Assembly: GCF_007833165.1 (NCBI RefSeq)
Contig: NZ_VOBQ01000015.1
Location: 156,238-220,237 of the forward strand
Reading direction: 5' to 3'
DNA: 64,000 nucleotides
Source: Caenimonas sedimenti
Lineage (GTDB): Bacteria > Pseudomonadota > Gammaproteobacteria > Burkholderiales > Burkholderiaceae_C
Shown here in pieces: positions 16,538 through 26,284 of this stretch. The translations under genes were made by a program, and so were the position numbers. The number at the start of each line of letters is the position of its first letter. Position 1 is the first letter of the stretch. Below the pieces are notes generated by a model. It did not search any database. It was not told the origin of the DNA and saw only the letters and a list, made by a program, of their open reading frames with translations.

Positions 16538-17119
16538 ATGGCAGAGGAAACACCATCCATTCTCAAATTGAGATTCGATCTCTTGCTGGAAGAGCAAAAA
16601 GTCCTGAACTCGACGGAGAACTGGGCGACGACGCTGTTCCTGACCGCTATTGCACTGGTTGTAAAGCAGATAGTTGACTGGTCTGGTGGGAGTGGCACGG
16701 CGCCAGCAAATGGGTCGATACCAATACAGGGACCTGTCTATCTCGTGCCATTCCTTATCGGAATAGTCGCCTTCTGCTTCTTGCGCGCCCTGAATTTTCG
16801 AATTCGGAGTGTCCGGAATCAGCAGTACCGTCTGATAAGCGATTCCAACAAGACTCATCCTTCACCGCGAGGTGTCTTGGGATGGTTGATGGCCGGAATG
16901 CCACTAGTGACAGGATTCTCTTGCTCCCTATATCTCATATTGGTTCAGCAAGGAGGGCTAGTCGGATTCGGCATTTCTTGCGTCGCCGCGGCCTTTGCAG
17001 TGCATCGTGCGAAATACTATTTCGATCAACAGGTGCTGGCTATGGCTGCGCAAGACGCGGCACGAATTGCGGCTCACGTGGCTGGTGAACTGCACGTGCA
17101 AAAAAGCATCGAGAGTTGA
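16538..17119 (+). CDS. Hypothetical four-helix membrane protein
   Basis: 193 aa. A cytoplasmic helical start (ILKLRFDLLLEEQKVLNSTE) is followed by membrane helices at about 30-45 (TTLFLTAIALVVK), 66-85 (VYLVPFLIGIVAFCFLRAL), 115-135 and 137-155 (GLVGFGISCVAAAFAVH). The C-terminus is a soluble helix. GGGGAGG eight bases before the ATG supports the start. No family is recognised. Its base composition matches the A+T-richer block rather than the flanks. Small helical membrane proteins with cytoplasmic ends occur in defence loci as effectors, but nothing here proves that role. Confidence 0.7.
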   Translation: MAEETPSILKLRFDLLLEEQKVLNSTENWATTLFLTAIALVVKQIVDWSGGSGTAPANGSIPIQGPVYLVPFLIGIVAFCFLRALNFRIRSVRNQQYRLISDSNKTHPSPRGVLGWLMAGMPLVTGFSCSLYLILVQQGGLVGFGISCVAAAFAVHRAKYYFDQQVLAMAAQDAARIAAHVAGELHVQKSIES

Positions 17120-17212
17120 GAGAAGCGATCGAGAACTGGTGCGCGATCGTGGTCGCTGCCCGAAGCGGATCGTTGCGCGATCGCCACCTTCTATCCCGAC
17201 GTCACGGCACCC

Positions 17213-17890
17213 CTATCGTCCCCATTCGAACTCCATTCGGTCCGGAGGCCCCACATGCTTAAAGGTTGCCTTGGTCTTGCCGTCAAGTCCACCGAGTTGC
17301 ACAACAGCAGATTCACCGCCAAGAAGCGTGATTCTATGAAGCAGAAGGAAATTGTGGAGCTGGTCGGCCCACTCCCTGATCGTGCGTCGGCTGGTAAGGG
17401 GCGGTGACGGAGAGAAGGGATTGCGCACATGCAGCTGGTCATTGACGAACTGGTACAGCTCAAGCCACTCTGCCTTAGAGAACGCTTGTCCTCTATGGTC
17501 CCAGTCGGCAATGTGCAACTCCCCATTCTCAACCTTCGCCGTCGCGAGTGGGACGGGGAAGAACTGTGGGTTGGCCCTCTCGACCTTTTTCAACACACTT
17601 TCTGCTCGCGTCATCTGTTCGATGTCCTTCGCCTGATTTCCCTGGGTTCGGTCGTTCTCAATCCGCTGCTTAACTAGGGTTTCATTCGCGAGCAACGTGC
17701 TGTATGCGATCAGCTCAAGAATCATGCGAATGTTCAACATTACGCCCTGATCTGCGATCGAACCACCGCTCCGACCACACGCCAATTCGGACCGATAGAG
17801 AGAACAGAGGCGATCACGTACCTCATCCATGCTGCGACAGTACTTCACGGCCGGATGATCTGGGTCGGTTATAACTTGCCTCGCTTCCAT
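17213..17890 (-). CDS. Hypothetical protein, 225 aa
   Basis: Soluble and largely helical (MDEVRDRLCSLYRSELA, MLNIRMILELIAYSTLLANE, AESVLKKVERANPQFF), with a small beta-rich end (AVVQLGGLDGKTKATFKHV). No domain is recognised. The start lacks a strong ribosome site. It is convergent with the membrane protein gene (93 bases between stops), so both may share a terminator region. Codon use and composition are those of the A+T-richer block. Confidence 0.6.
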   Translation of the reverse strand: MEARQVITDPDHPAVKYCRSMDEVRDRLCSLYRSELACGRSGGSIADQGVMLNIRMILELIAYSTLLANETLVKQRIENDRTQGNQAKDIEQMTRAESVLKKVERANPQFFPVPLATAKVENGELHIADWDHRGQAFSKAEWLELYQFVNDQLHVRNPFSPSPPLTSRRTIREWADQLHNFLLLHRITLLGGESAVVQLGGLDGKTKATFKHVGPPDRMEFEWGR

Positions 17891-18225
17891 GTCTACAGCT
17901 TATCGCACTAGGCGTGCAAAGTTATTGAGAATCAATATCGTGGAAGTTGGTGATTGCCCCGAAATCAGGGTCAATAAAATCTTCGCAGTTCGTCACTAGG
18001 TTTGCGAGGTCACGGATACAGGGATTCGTCAAACTTCGTAGACCCCGCGCAGCGCGCATCCGACTGTACATGCAAGGTGCTTGTGCTGTCGATCTGCAGA
18101 GCGGAAGCGCACTGCGGAATGCGCTTCGGGTTGGCTGCATGGATCAGGCGACGACTGACTTTGATACGTGTCGCCTTGTCCCGAGCGCATGCACCTTGGG
18201 TGGCCCGCGTTTACCTTTGCTTCTT
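17891..18225. other. Gene-poor stretch downstream of the HEPN gene
   Basis: No convincing gene is seen. A minus-strand frame at 17922-18140 has an acidic, coding-like end (CIRDLANLVTNCEDFIDPDFG) but a poor start and no neighbours in frame; it may be a remnant. No strong terminator hairpin was found by eye. Confidence 0.3.
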
Positions 18226-18882
18226 TCACGCAATTGCAGCTTGACTTGAGTCTCGCATTTCCTCAATCGCATGCAGCAGCAAGAAGTCCTTTGTGCCGGG
18301 ATCGATCCAGAAAATGGCCTGCAGTGGATGCACGATCGGAGCTGCAATATACGCCGAAGCGCGCTGCCGGACTCCTTGAAGTGTCTCGGCGTTCTGGTGC
18401 GCTGTCGCGTTCCTGATTAGCTGCACAGTTTTGATCGGCGCATGCGCAGAAGAGAAAGCGGCGAGCAGTTGACTTGTGTTGGAAGGCGAGAGACGCGTTA
18501 GGATCGTGTTCAAAACGTCAACGTCACCCCACGTTGGCTCTTGCCTAAGTGATGTTGTTGTTCCCCCCCAAAAGGGTGGGTTCTTCTTCTGCCTTGCGCG
18601 CACTGCGGCGCCAGATACGTGGGCCTCTGAGGTTGCGAAGGGATCTGCAGGAAGAACCACACCGTTCGCGGTAGTGCACCCCATGAGCGACCGCATCACA
18701 CAGGTCCGGCAAAAATCGCCCCAAGACTGCCAAACAAAGGACACCAGGCCCTCAAGCAACAAGAGATCTGGAAGACTAAAGGTTGCAGGCGGAAAAGGTG
18801 ATGGGTGTGCCGAACATAGATCAAGGAACACGTCCGATGCTTGGTCAAGCCGGTTGCACAGCTCAGTCCAGCACGCGTACAT
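18226..18882 (-). CDS. HEPN-domain protein, partner of the DUF262 gene
   Basis: 218 aa, mostly helical. Near residues 157-162 it has LIRNATAHQN, matching the R-x4-H motif that forms the RNase active site of HEPN proteins (classic form R-N-x3-H). Upstream helices (EGLVSFVWQSWGDFCRTC) and the C-terminal FLLLHAIEEMR fit an all-alpha HEPN fold. The ATG is six bases after the TAG of the DUF262 gene, preceded by TAGGG, so the pair is co-translated. HEPN proteins act as RNA-cutting toxins in toxin-antitoxin and abortive-infection systems; some HEPN families are encoded next to DUF262/ParB-like proteins. RNase function is inferred from one motif and should be treated as likely, not sure. Confidence 0.7.
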   Translation of the reverse strand: MYACWTELCNRLDQASDVFLDLCSAHPSPFPPATFSLPDLLLLEGLVSFVWQSWGDFCRTCVMRSLMGCTTANGVVLPADPFATSEAHVSGAAVRARQKKNPPFWGGTTTSLRQEPTWGDVDVLNTILTRLSPSNTSQLLAAFSSAHAPIKTVQLIRNATAHQNAETLQGVRQRASAYIAAPIVHPLQAIFWIDPGTKDFLLLHAIEEMRDSSQAAIA

Positions 18883-18888
18883 GCTGCC

Positions 18889-19937
18889 CTAGCGAATCTC
18901 ACCACGAAGTGCGCGGCAAAGCCATTTAATTCGTGTGGTTCGTTGCGCCGCTCTATTGCCGCCTTCCAAAGCTGCGGCTACATAGTCCGGAAACTGGCTC
19001 GTATCCTTTGATTCATGCGCCACGGCCAATTGCTTAATCCCATAAATTGCAGATTCGCGATCCGTATAGAAGCTTCCGGTAGGAGGCATATCTATTGCTT
19101 CCGCAACGCCCGGTAGGCCATACTTGTTGTGCAAGAGCGCACAAACTAATGAATGGAATACATGAGTGCGCATGGCATACGTACCCTGAATTTCGGAGAG
19201 GCCGATCGTGATCGCTTCAAAAGTGGAAGACAGTTTTTCAGTGAACTCGTCCCGCCTCGGGAACGCAGATTCGTACCTCGCATACAACGACTTCAGCTTT
19301 GCGGGACTGGTGCTCACGATTCCTTCTTCGATCGCTAAGGCAAGGTCTGTAATAAGTTCAGCATCGGCCATTCGCACCACAAGTCGGCTAGTAAGAATAT
19401 TCCAATCGGTGAACAACTGGCCGAACTGATCGAGCATCGTGTTGACCCAATCTTTAAATTCGCCGAAGTACTCACTGTGTCGCTTCTCCGCGTCGTTCAA
19501 CGGCAGCGTGTATGCGTTCATGCGTCGAAACATCTGCAAGATATCTGCGCGTTCTGCATTTCGGATAACGTCGACAGAAACCGTATAGGTCAAAAAGTCT
19601 TCTTGGGTGTTTTCTGGGAGACCCGCAAATCGTTGACCTTCATATCCCGGTGCATTCTTGCCTAGCGCGAACTTGCCGTCGACGAAGTCGAAGATGCAGT
19701 TGAGGCGTTGCTGCCCGTCCACAATCTCTCTCCTCGGTCGTTTTGTAGCTTTGTCCAGTTTCTCGTGGAAATAGACTTTGGGGAATGGGAACGACTTCAG
19801 TATTGTGTCAATGAAATAGCTCTTCGCGGACGTAGGCCACAACCGTCCCGCGCGCTGATACTCTTCGTTCGCGACAAGATCTTTTTTTCGGTACCAGTCA
19901 AGCAGTTCGGCGATCGAGTATTTTCCTTCTTCTATTT

Positions 19938-19941
<4 letters not shown>
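18889..19941 (-). CDS. DUF262-domain protein, partner of the HEPN gene
   Basis: 350 aa. Residues about 8-170 form the DUF262 (GmrSD N-terminal, ParB-like) domain: VANEEYQRAGRLW, SFPFPKVYFHEK, REIVDGQQRLNCIFDF with the conserved D-G-Q-Q-R near residue 74, and MFRRMNAYTLPLN. The HNH/DUF1524 nuclease domain present in GmrSD-type enzymes is missing, so any cutting activity may come from the HEPN partner. The ATG overlaps the TGA of glnS (ATGA, 19938-19941), with GAGGGG inside the end of glnS acting as ribosome site. This ties its translation to a housekeeping gene, unusual for an accessory gene. Confidence 0.85.
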
Positions 19942-21746
<1,805 letters not shown>

Positions 21747-21883
21747 ATTGCAACGATTTTGTCACGCCCGGCCGGGTTACCTCTGGCAACGGCTTTGACG
21801 AAGGCGATGTAGTCGTGCGCGAAGGGTCCACGTTAAATACGCACATGGGGCGCACATGACCCCGGAACCATCAAGCAGGAAAC

Positions 21884-22210
21884 ATGAAACTGATCCGATT
21901 TCACTACCTGGCGGTCGCGGCACTGGCCGTCACCGCACTCGGCGCGGCCACTTCGGCGCAGGCCCGCGATGTCTATTGGTCTGTCGGCGTGCACGCGGCG
22001 CCGGGTGTCACGCTGGGGGTGGGCAATGCCCGCCCGGTCTATGTGGCGGCCCCAGTCTATTACGCGCCGCCCCCCGTGTATGTGGCGACGGCCCCGGTGT
22101 ACTACGGGCCCACGTACTACGCCCCCGCCTACTACGGCCCGGTGGTCTACCACCGCGGCCACCACCATAAGCACAAGTGGAGGAGCAAGCGGCAGCACTG
22201 GAATCACTGA
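21884..22210 (+). CDS. Small exported Tyr/Pro/Val-rich protein
   Basis: 108 aa. A signal peptide (LAVAALAVTALGAATSAQA) is cut at about residue 27. The mature part is low complexity, with repeats of the form APVYYAPPPVYV and YYAPAYYGP, and ends in a His/Lys-rich basic tail (HRGHHHKHKWRSK). Proteins of this PXPV-like type are common and uncharacterised in beta-proteobacteria; they are probably periplasmic or surface-bound. AGGAAAC precedes the ATG. A strong terminator follows at 22275. The His cluster could bind metals, which is only a guess. Confidence 0.8.
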   Translation: MKLIRFHYLAVAALAVTALGAATSAQARDVYWSVGVHAAPGVTLGVGNARPVYVAAPVYYAPPPVYVATAPVYYGPTYYAPAYYGPVVYHRGHHHKHKWRSKRQHWNH

Positions 22211-22274
22211 CTGAACCTCGCAGTCCGGATGCCCCACTAGCCTCCAAGCCACACGATTTTCTCCAAGCGAAATT

Positions 22275-22311
22275 GGCCCCAACCCGTCTTCCGGGCTGGG
22301 GCCTTCTTTTT
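22275..22311 (+). terminator. Rho-independent terminator
   Basis: GGCCCCAACCCG - TCTT - CCGGGCTGGGGCC forms a stem of about 12 pairs with one mismatch, followed by TTCTTTTT. It ends the transcript of the exported Tyr/Pro-rich protein and lies between two convergent genes. Confidence 0.85.
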
Positions 22312-22349
22312 GTTGGCTCGTTGTTGTTTGCTGCGGTCCGTCCCGCTGT

Positions 22350-22598
22350 TTATTGGTGGTGCTCGTCCTTGCCTCGGGGCTCCGGCATGATGACCAGCAA
22401 GCCCGGTTGCAGCAGCTCTTTGAGCTTCAACTGGTCGCGCAGGTGCGGCCGCACGCTTTCGGAGCCATAGCCGCTGTGGCCGCGCGCGGTGGCGCGCTCC
22501 ACGAAGGCCTTCTGCTTGCGCGGGCCGTTTCGCCGGCGGTCGAGGTTGCCGGGGCGGTCATTGCCGCCTCCAGCTGTGGGTCTGCCGTCTTGTCTCAT
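22350..22598 (-). CDS. Small basic hypothetical protein, 82 aa
   Basis: The product starts MRQDGRPTAGGGNDRPGN, is rich in Arg, Gly and Asn for the first 40 residues, and ends with a helix-like segment (LRDQLKLKELLQPGLLVIMPE). GGAGC lies about eight bases before the ATG. The composition suggests a nucleic-acid-associated or disordered protein. No family is named; the gene is supported by its start signal and by the terminators on both sides. Confidence 0.5.
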   Translation of the reverse strand: MRQDGRPTAGGGNDRPGNLDRRRNGPRKQKAFVERATARGHSGYGSESVRPHLRDQLKLKELLQPGLLVIMPEPRGKDEHHQ

Positions 22599-22913
22599 GG
22601 TTGTGCTCCGTCGGGGCCTTGTCTTGTGTGTGTGTGTCTACAAGGTAAAGCCGAAGCGGGGGCTCACATGACAGCGCTGCCCGGCTGTAGACGTCAGGGA
22701 ATGACGACGCGGGCATACCCAAAAAAAAGAACCCCCAGGTCAGACCTGGGGGTAACAATGCCGATCGCGGGACGGAGGGCCGGACCAGCTCACCCCGGAG
22801 GAGGAGGGGACTCAGAGGAGTCGGGGTGAAGCCCAGAGTAGAAAGGCCAAACGCCTGCCGCCCTGTAGGACAGCGCCCACAGGCGCTGACGGACAGGGGC
22901 GACTCCTTTTGCC
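22599..22913 (-). ncRNA. Long structured 3' untranslated region of the downstream ABC receptor gene, possible 3'-derived RNA
   Basis: There is no gene between the receptor stop (22914) and the small basic gene. On the minus strand the transcript would pass a perfect hairpin (CAGCGCC-CACA-GGCGCTG, 22871-22888), a nested hairpin (outer CACCCCG/CGGGGTG at 22791-22828, inner ACTC/GAGT), and end in a strong terminator at 22721-22752. About 190 bases of structured trailer is long for a plain untranslated region. Whether a stable small RNA is released is unknown. Confidence 0.3.
22721..22752 (-). terminator. Rho-independent terminator of the ABC receptor gene
   Basis: On the minus strand CCCCCAGGT - CTG - ACCTGGGGG forms a perfect nine-pair stem followed by TTCTTTTTTTT (plus-strand A-run at 22721-22728). 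It is 161 bases downstream of the stop codon at 22914. Confidence 0.9.
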
Positions 22914-24068
22914 CTACCAGTTGTCGGACCGCATTTGCGCTTCCCACAGCCCGTTGCGGACCGCATAGACGCTGATCACGCCATAGCGCTGCTCGCCCTT
23001 GGCGTCGAATTTCATCGATCCGGTGACGGGTGCGTAGCCGTCGATCGCGCGCAGGGCCTTCACGATGTTCTCCGGCTTGGCCGATTCGCCGCGTTTGATG
23101 GCGCCGGCCAGCACATGCATGGCGTCGTAGCTGTAGTGGCCGCCGTAGGCCGGATCCAGCTTGAACGCTTCGCGGTACGCCGCCAGGAACTTGGCGCCGG
23201 CCGGGAATTCGCGCGCTTCGAGGATGGGCGAGGTGGCGTAGACGGCTTGCGCCAGGCCCGCGGCCTTCAGGCCGGTGGTGGTCTTCAGCGTGTCGCCGCC
23301 CAGCACGGCCAGGTTCGTGTGTCCGATCTTCTTCAGCGCTTCCAGCATCGCAACGACCTGGAAGTCGTTCAGCGTGGAGATGATCGCGTCGACGTTGGCT
23401 TCCTTCAGCTTGCCGGCCAGCTCGTCGAACGCGGTGGTCTTGTCGTCGAACGACTGGCGCAGGACGATGTTCTTGCTGGCCGTCTTCAATTGCGCCGCGG
23501 CGCCATCGGCCAGGCCCTTGCCGTAAGGCGTGCCGTCGTCCACCACGGCGAAGGTCTTCGCGCTGAGCTGCGAGGCATAGGAGCCGATGGCCTTGGCCTG
23601 CAGCGTGTCGTTGCCGACCAGGCGGAAGGTGGTGGCGTGGCCCAGGTCGGTGTACTTCGGGTTGGTCGAGATCGCCAGTTGCGCGATGTTCTTGTCGGCG
23701 TAGATCGGTGCGGCGGCGATGCTCACGCCGGAGTTCAGGTGGCCGATCACGGCGACGATGCCGGCGTCCACCAGTTGCTGCGCCACCTGCTTGCCGGTGT
23801 CGGCGTTGGCGCGGTCGTCGACCACCACCACTTCCAACGTCACGGGCTTGCCCTTCACCTTGAAGCCGGACTTGTTCAGCTCGTCCACGGCGAGCTTCAC
23901 GCCGTTGTGCATGTCTTGCCCGAGCGCCGCGAGCGGGCCCGAGAGCGGCTGCGCAACGCCGATCTTGATGACGCTGGGGGTGCTGTCGCAGGCGGTCAGC
24001 AGGCTGGTGGCGATGACGCCGAACGCCAGGATGCTTGTGGCAGCCAGGCGGCGGTTGGGCTTTTGCAT
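22914..24068 (-). CDS. Branched-chain amino acid-type ABC transporter substrate-binding lipoprotein
   Basis: 384 aa. The N-terminus has a lipoprotein signal with lipobox LLTAC (Cys near 27). The mature part is a type-1 periplasmic binding fold of the LivJ/LivK family: IKIGVAQPLSGPLAALGQDM, NGVKLAVDELN, VIGHLNSGVSIAAAPIYADK, then VVDDGTPYGKGLADG. Such receptors deliver branched-chain amino acids or other amides to Liv-type permeases in the inner membrane; the specificity cannot be read from sequence. No permease or ATPase gene is adjacent, so it is an orphan receptor. It is divergent from a second receptor of the same fold, 235 bases away. Confidence 0.92.
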   Translation of the reverse strand: MQKPNRRLAATSILAFGVIATSLLTACDSTPSVIKIGVAQPLSGPLAALGQDMHNGVKLAVDELNKSGFKVKGKPVTLEVVVVDDRANADTGKQVAQQLVDAGIVAVIGHLNSGVSIAAAPIYADKNIAQLAISTNPKYTDLGHATTFRLVGNDTLQAKAIGSYASQLSAKTFAVVDDGTPYGKGLADGAAAQLKTASKNIVLRQSFDDKTTAFDELAGKLKEANVDAIISTLNDFQVVAMLEALKKIGHTNLAVLGGDTLKTTTGLKAAGLAQAVYATSPILEAREFPAGAKFLAAYREAFKLDPAYGGHYSYDAMHVLAGAIKRGESAKPENIVKALRAIDGYAPVTGSMKFDAKGEQRYGVISVYAVRNGLWEAQMRSDNW

Positions 24069-24303
24069 GGGGAGCTCCAGGGGGTGGTTGGAAGTGCAAC
24101 GGAATGTAGTGAGCGCCGTGAATATTCACGCAGCGGGTTTCCTCTGCCCTCATGAAACATGGCTGGGCATTAGCAGCCCTGATGCTGAGGCAGGGCCCTT
24201 TGCCCTCTGGACGGCCACCCAGTACGTAGAACTACATGAGGGAAAGCGTCGTCCCTCCGGCTGAAACAGCTTGTCACACTCCGCTGACACAAAGGAGACA
24301 AGC

Positions 24304-25434
24304 ATGGACATGCGTACAGCACTCAGAGGCTGGTTCGGGGCGGCGTTGTTCGCGCTCGCGGCCAGCGCGCAGGGGCAACTCGTCATCGGCCAGGTCGCGC
24401 CGCTCTCCGGGGTGCTCGCCAGCACCGGCAAGCAGATGGTCGTGGGCGGCGACATCTACTTCAAGCATGTCAATGCCACGGGCGGCGTGCACGGCCAGCA
24501 GATCAAGGTGCTGGTCGTGGACGACGCGTACAAGGTGGATGAGACGGTGCGCCTCACGCGCGAGATGCTGGTGCGCAACGAAGTGGTGGCGCTGTACGGC
24601 TTCGCGGGTACGGCCAACATCACCAAGCTGCTGCAGGACGAGATCCTGGAGCAGGGCGGTGCGGCGCTGGTGGCGCCTTACACGGGCGGCGAATCGCTGC
24701 GCAACCCGTTCAACCCCTGGATCTTCCATGTGCGCGCCGGCTACGCCGACGAGGCCGAGCACATGGTGCAGCAGCTCACGACGCTGGGCATGAACCGCAT
24801 CGCGGTGATGTACCAGGACGACGGCTTCGGCAAGGCGGGGCTGGCCGGCGTGGAGGCGGCGCTGACGCGGCGCAAGATGAAGCTCGCGGCCAGCGCGGGC
24901 TACGAGCGCAACACCGACAAGGTGGATGCCGCTGTCAAGACGATCAAGGCAGCCGACCCGCAGGCGATCATCATGGTGGCCATCAACCGGCCGGCCGCGG
25001 CGTTCGCCAAACAGTATCGCGAGGCGGGCGGGGGCGGGCAGCTGCTGAACATCTCGGTGGTGGACCCGGCGGAGATCGTCAAGCTGGCCGGGCTGAAGAA
25101 CGCGCACGGCCTGGGCGTGAGCCAGGTGGTGCCGTATCCCTTCATGGCCAACATCCCGGTGGTGCGCGAGTACCAGGAGCTGCTGAAGAAGTACGCGCCC
25201 AACGAGCAGATCAACTACACGTCGTTCGAGCAGTTCCTGGGGGCGAAGGTGCTGGTGGAAGGGCTCAAGCGGGCTGGACCGAAGCCGACGCGGGCGAAGG
25301 TGGTGAAGGCGCTGGAAGGGATGGAGCGCTTCGACCTGGGCGGGTGGAGCGTCGGCTACTCGCCGACGGTGCGGGCGGGGTCGAAGTTTGTGGAGGTGAC
25401 GGTGATCGGGGCGAGCGGGAAGCTGCTGCGGTAG
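24304..25434 (+). CDS. ABC transporter substrate-binding protein, type-1 periplasmic fold
   Basis: 376 aa from ATG 24304, chosen for AAGGAG seven bases upstream. A signal peptide (GAALFALAASAQG) ends near residue 24. The fold markers are LVIGQVAPLSGVLASTG, VLVVDDAYKVDETVRLTREM, ALYGFAGTANITKLL and MYQDDGFGKAGLAGVEAAL. It belongs to the LivJ-like family, many of which bind aromatic or branched compounds in Burkholderiales. It is an orphan receptor, divergent from the LivJ-like lipoprotein. An intergenic repeat follows directly after the stop codon. Confidence 0.9.
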   Translation: MDMRTALRGWFGAALFALAASAQGQLVIGQVAPLSGVLASTGKQMVVGGDIYFKHVNATGGVHGQQIKVLVVDDAYKVDETVRLTREMLVRNEVVALYGFAGTANITKLLQDEILEQGGAALVAPYTGGESLRNPFNPWIFHVRAGYADEAEHMVQQLTTLGMNRIAVMYQDDGFGKAGLAGVEAALTRRKMKLAASAGYERNTDKVDAAVKTIKAADPQAIIMVAINRPAAAFAKQYREAGGGGQLLNISVVDPAEIVKLAGLKNAHGLGVSQVVPYPFMANIPVVREYQELLKKYAPNEQINYTSFEQFLGAKVLVEGLKRAGPKPTRAKVVKALEGMERFDLGGWSVGYSPTVRAGSKFVEVTVIGASGKLLR

Positions 25435-25442
25435 TTGGCTTT

Positions 25443-25548
25443 CCTCCTTCCCCCTCCGGGGGAAGGTCGGGATGGGGGCGCCGGGTACGCAGTCACACAC
25501 CTCGACGCGCGCGCCCCCACCCCAGCCCTCCCCCGGAGGGGGAGGGAG
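25443..25548. repeat. Palindromic intergenic repeat, family A, copy 1
   Basis: A 106-base element with outer arms CTCCTTCCCCCTCCGGGGGA and the inverted TCCCCCGGAGGGGGAGGGAG, and inner arms around GGATGGGGGCGC and GCGCCCCCACCCC. A second copy lies at 26170-26274 with the same layout and different centre, and the outer arm starts again at the right edge of the window (63988). Such elements are found between genes in Comamonadaceae. It lies between the convergent receptor and DUF3455 genes and may act as terminator. Confidence 0.85.
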
Positions 25549-25560
25549 AAAATTCGCCGC

Positions 25561-26103
25561 TCACATCGCCTTGTAGAAAATGTAATCCGCCTGGTACTTC
25601 ACCACCTGCTTCGCGCCCATGTTCCCCTGGCCGCAAGCCGTGGCCGGCGCGACGCCGCCCTTGGTGGCCACCCGCTGGATGTACGTCACGCCCGTCATCG
25701 CGCCATTCCCCATCGCCGGATTGGCCTTGACCAGCTGCAGGGGGATGCTGCCGTCCATGTGCGGCGCCACGGCCACTTGCGTGGCGGTCAGCTTGGAGCC
25801 GTCCATGTTCTCCCACGTGGCGGGAGGGCCCCAGTACTTGCCGACCTGCTTGCCGGAGCGGTCCATCAGCTTGGCATCGGGGCCGACGAACACCCACTCG
25901 TACTGGCCGGGCATGTTGGCCTTGACGCGGCATTCGTAGGTGATGTCGCCGGCGCCCACCGTCTCCATCGCCACCTTGTTGCCGGCCGGCACTTGCACGG
26001 CGGCGGGCAGCATGGCCTGGTCGTAGGGCTTCATCATCATCGGGCCGCTGGCGCAGGCGGCCAGCGCGGTGGTGGCGGAGAGGACGAGGGGGAGGCGAAG
26101 CAT
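25561..26103 (-). CDS. DUF3455 lipoprotein
   Basis: 180 aa from ATG 26103 (AGGAGT seven bases upstream). The signal sequence ends in a lipobox LAACA (Cys near 17). The DUF3455 domain follows: VQVPAGNKVAMETVGAG, DITYECRVK, YEWVFVGPDAKLMDRSG, YWGPPATWE and the conserved end VVKYQADYIFYKA. The family is widespread in Proteobacteria and fungi and has no known activity; the fold is beta-rich. The protein is expected in the periplasm, attached to a membrane. Repeat copies flank the gene on both sides, and the upstream copy sits in its probable promoter region. Confidence 0.85.
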   Translation of the reverse strand: MLRLPLVLSATTALAACASGPMMMKPYDQAMLPAAVQVPAGNKVAMETVGAGDITYECRVKANMPGQYEWVFVGPDAKLMDRSGKQVGKYWGPPATWENMDGSKLTATQVAVAPHMDGSIPLQLVKANPAMGNGAMTGVTYIQRVATKGGVAPATACGQGNMGAKQVVKYQADYIFYKAM

Positions 26104-26169
26104 GGGTGGACTCCTTGATGGTGTGGAGTTGCCGGTACGCGTCGGGCGTGCGATTGGATTCTCATCAGG

Positions 26170-26274
26170 CTCCTTCCCCCTCCGGGGGAAGGTTGGGATG
26201 GGGGCGCTTCGTCCGACGACGCACACCTCGCCGCGCGCGCCCCCACCCCTGCCCTCCCCCGGAGGGGGAGGGAG
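26170..26274. repeat. Palindromic intergenic repeat, family A, copy 2
   Basis: Same arrangement as the copy at 25443: outer arms CTCCTTCCCCCTCCGGGGGA and TCCCCCGGAGGGGGAGGGAG, inner arms GGATGGGGGCGC and GCGCCCCCACCCC. The centre differs (CTTCGTCCGACGACGC). It lies between the LytTR regulator stop and the DUF3455 start. Confidence 0.85.
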
Positions 26275-26284
26275 CAAAGCCCAA

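Noticed and set aside
16203..16556. Complete 117-aa gene on the minus strand
   Set aside because: Only the last 50 residues look coding; the start region is Pro/Arg/Ser-rich and lacks a ribosome site. Recorded as a possible remnant only.
17922..18140. 72-aa minus-strand gene downstream of the HEPN gene
   Set aside because: The acidic end looks coding but the first half is random-like with no start signal.
25443..26274. Possible CRISPR-like repeats
   Set aside because: There are only two copies with different centres, each a palindrome in its own right, separated by a gene. No regular spacer pattern or cas gene is seen.
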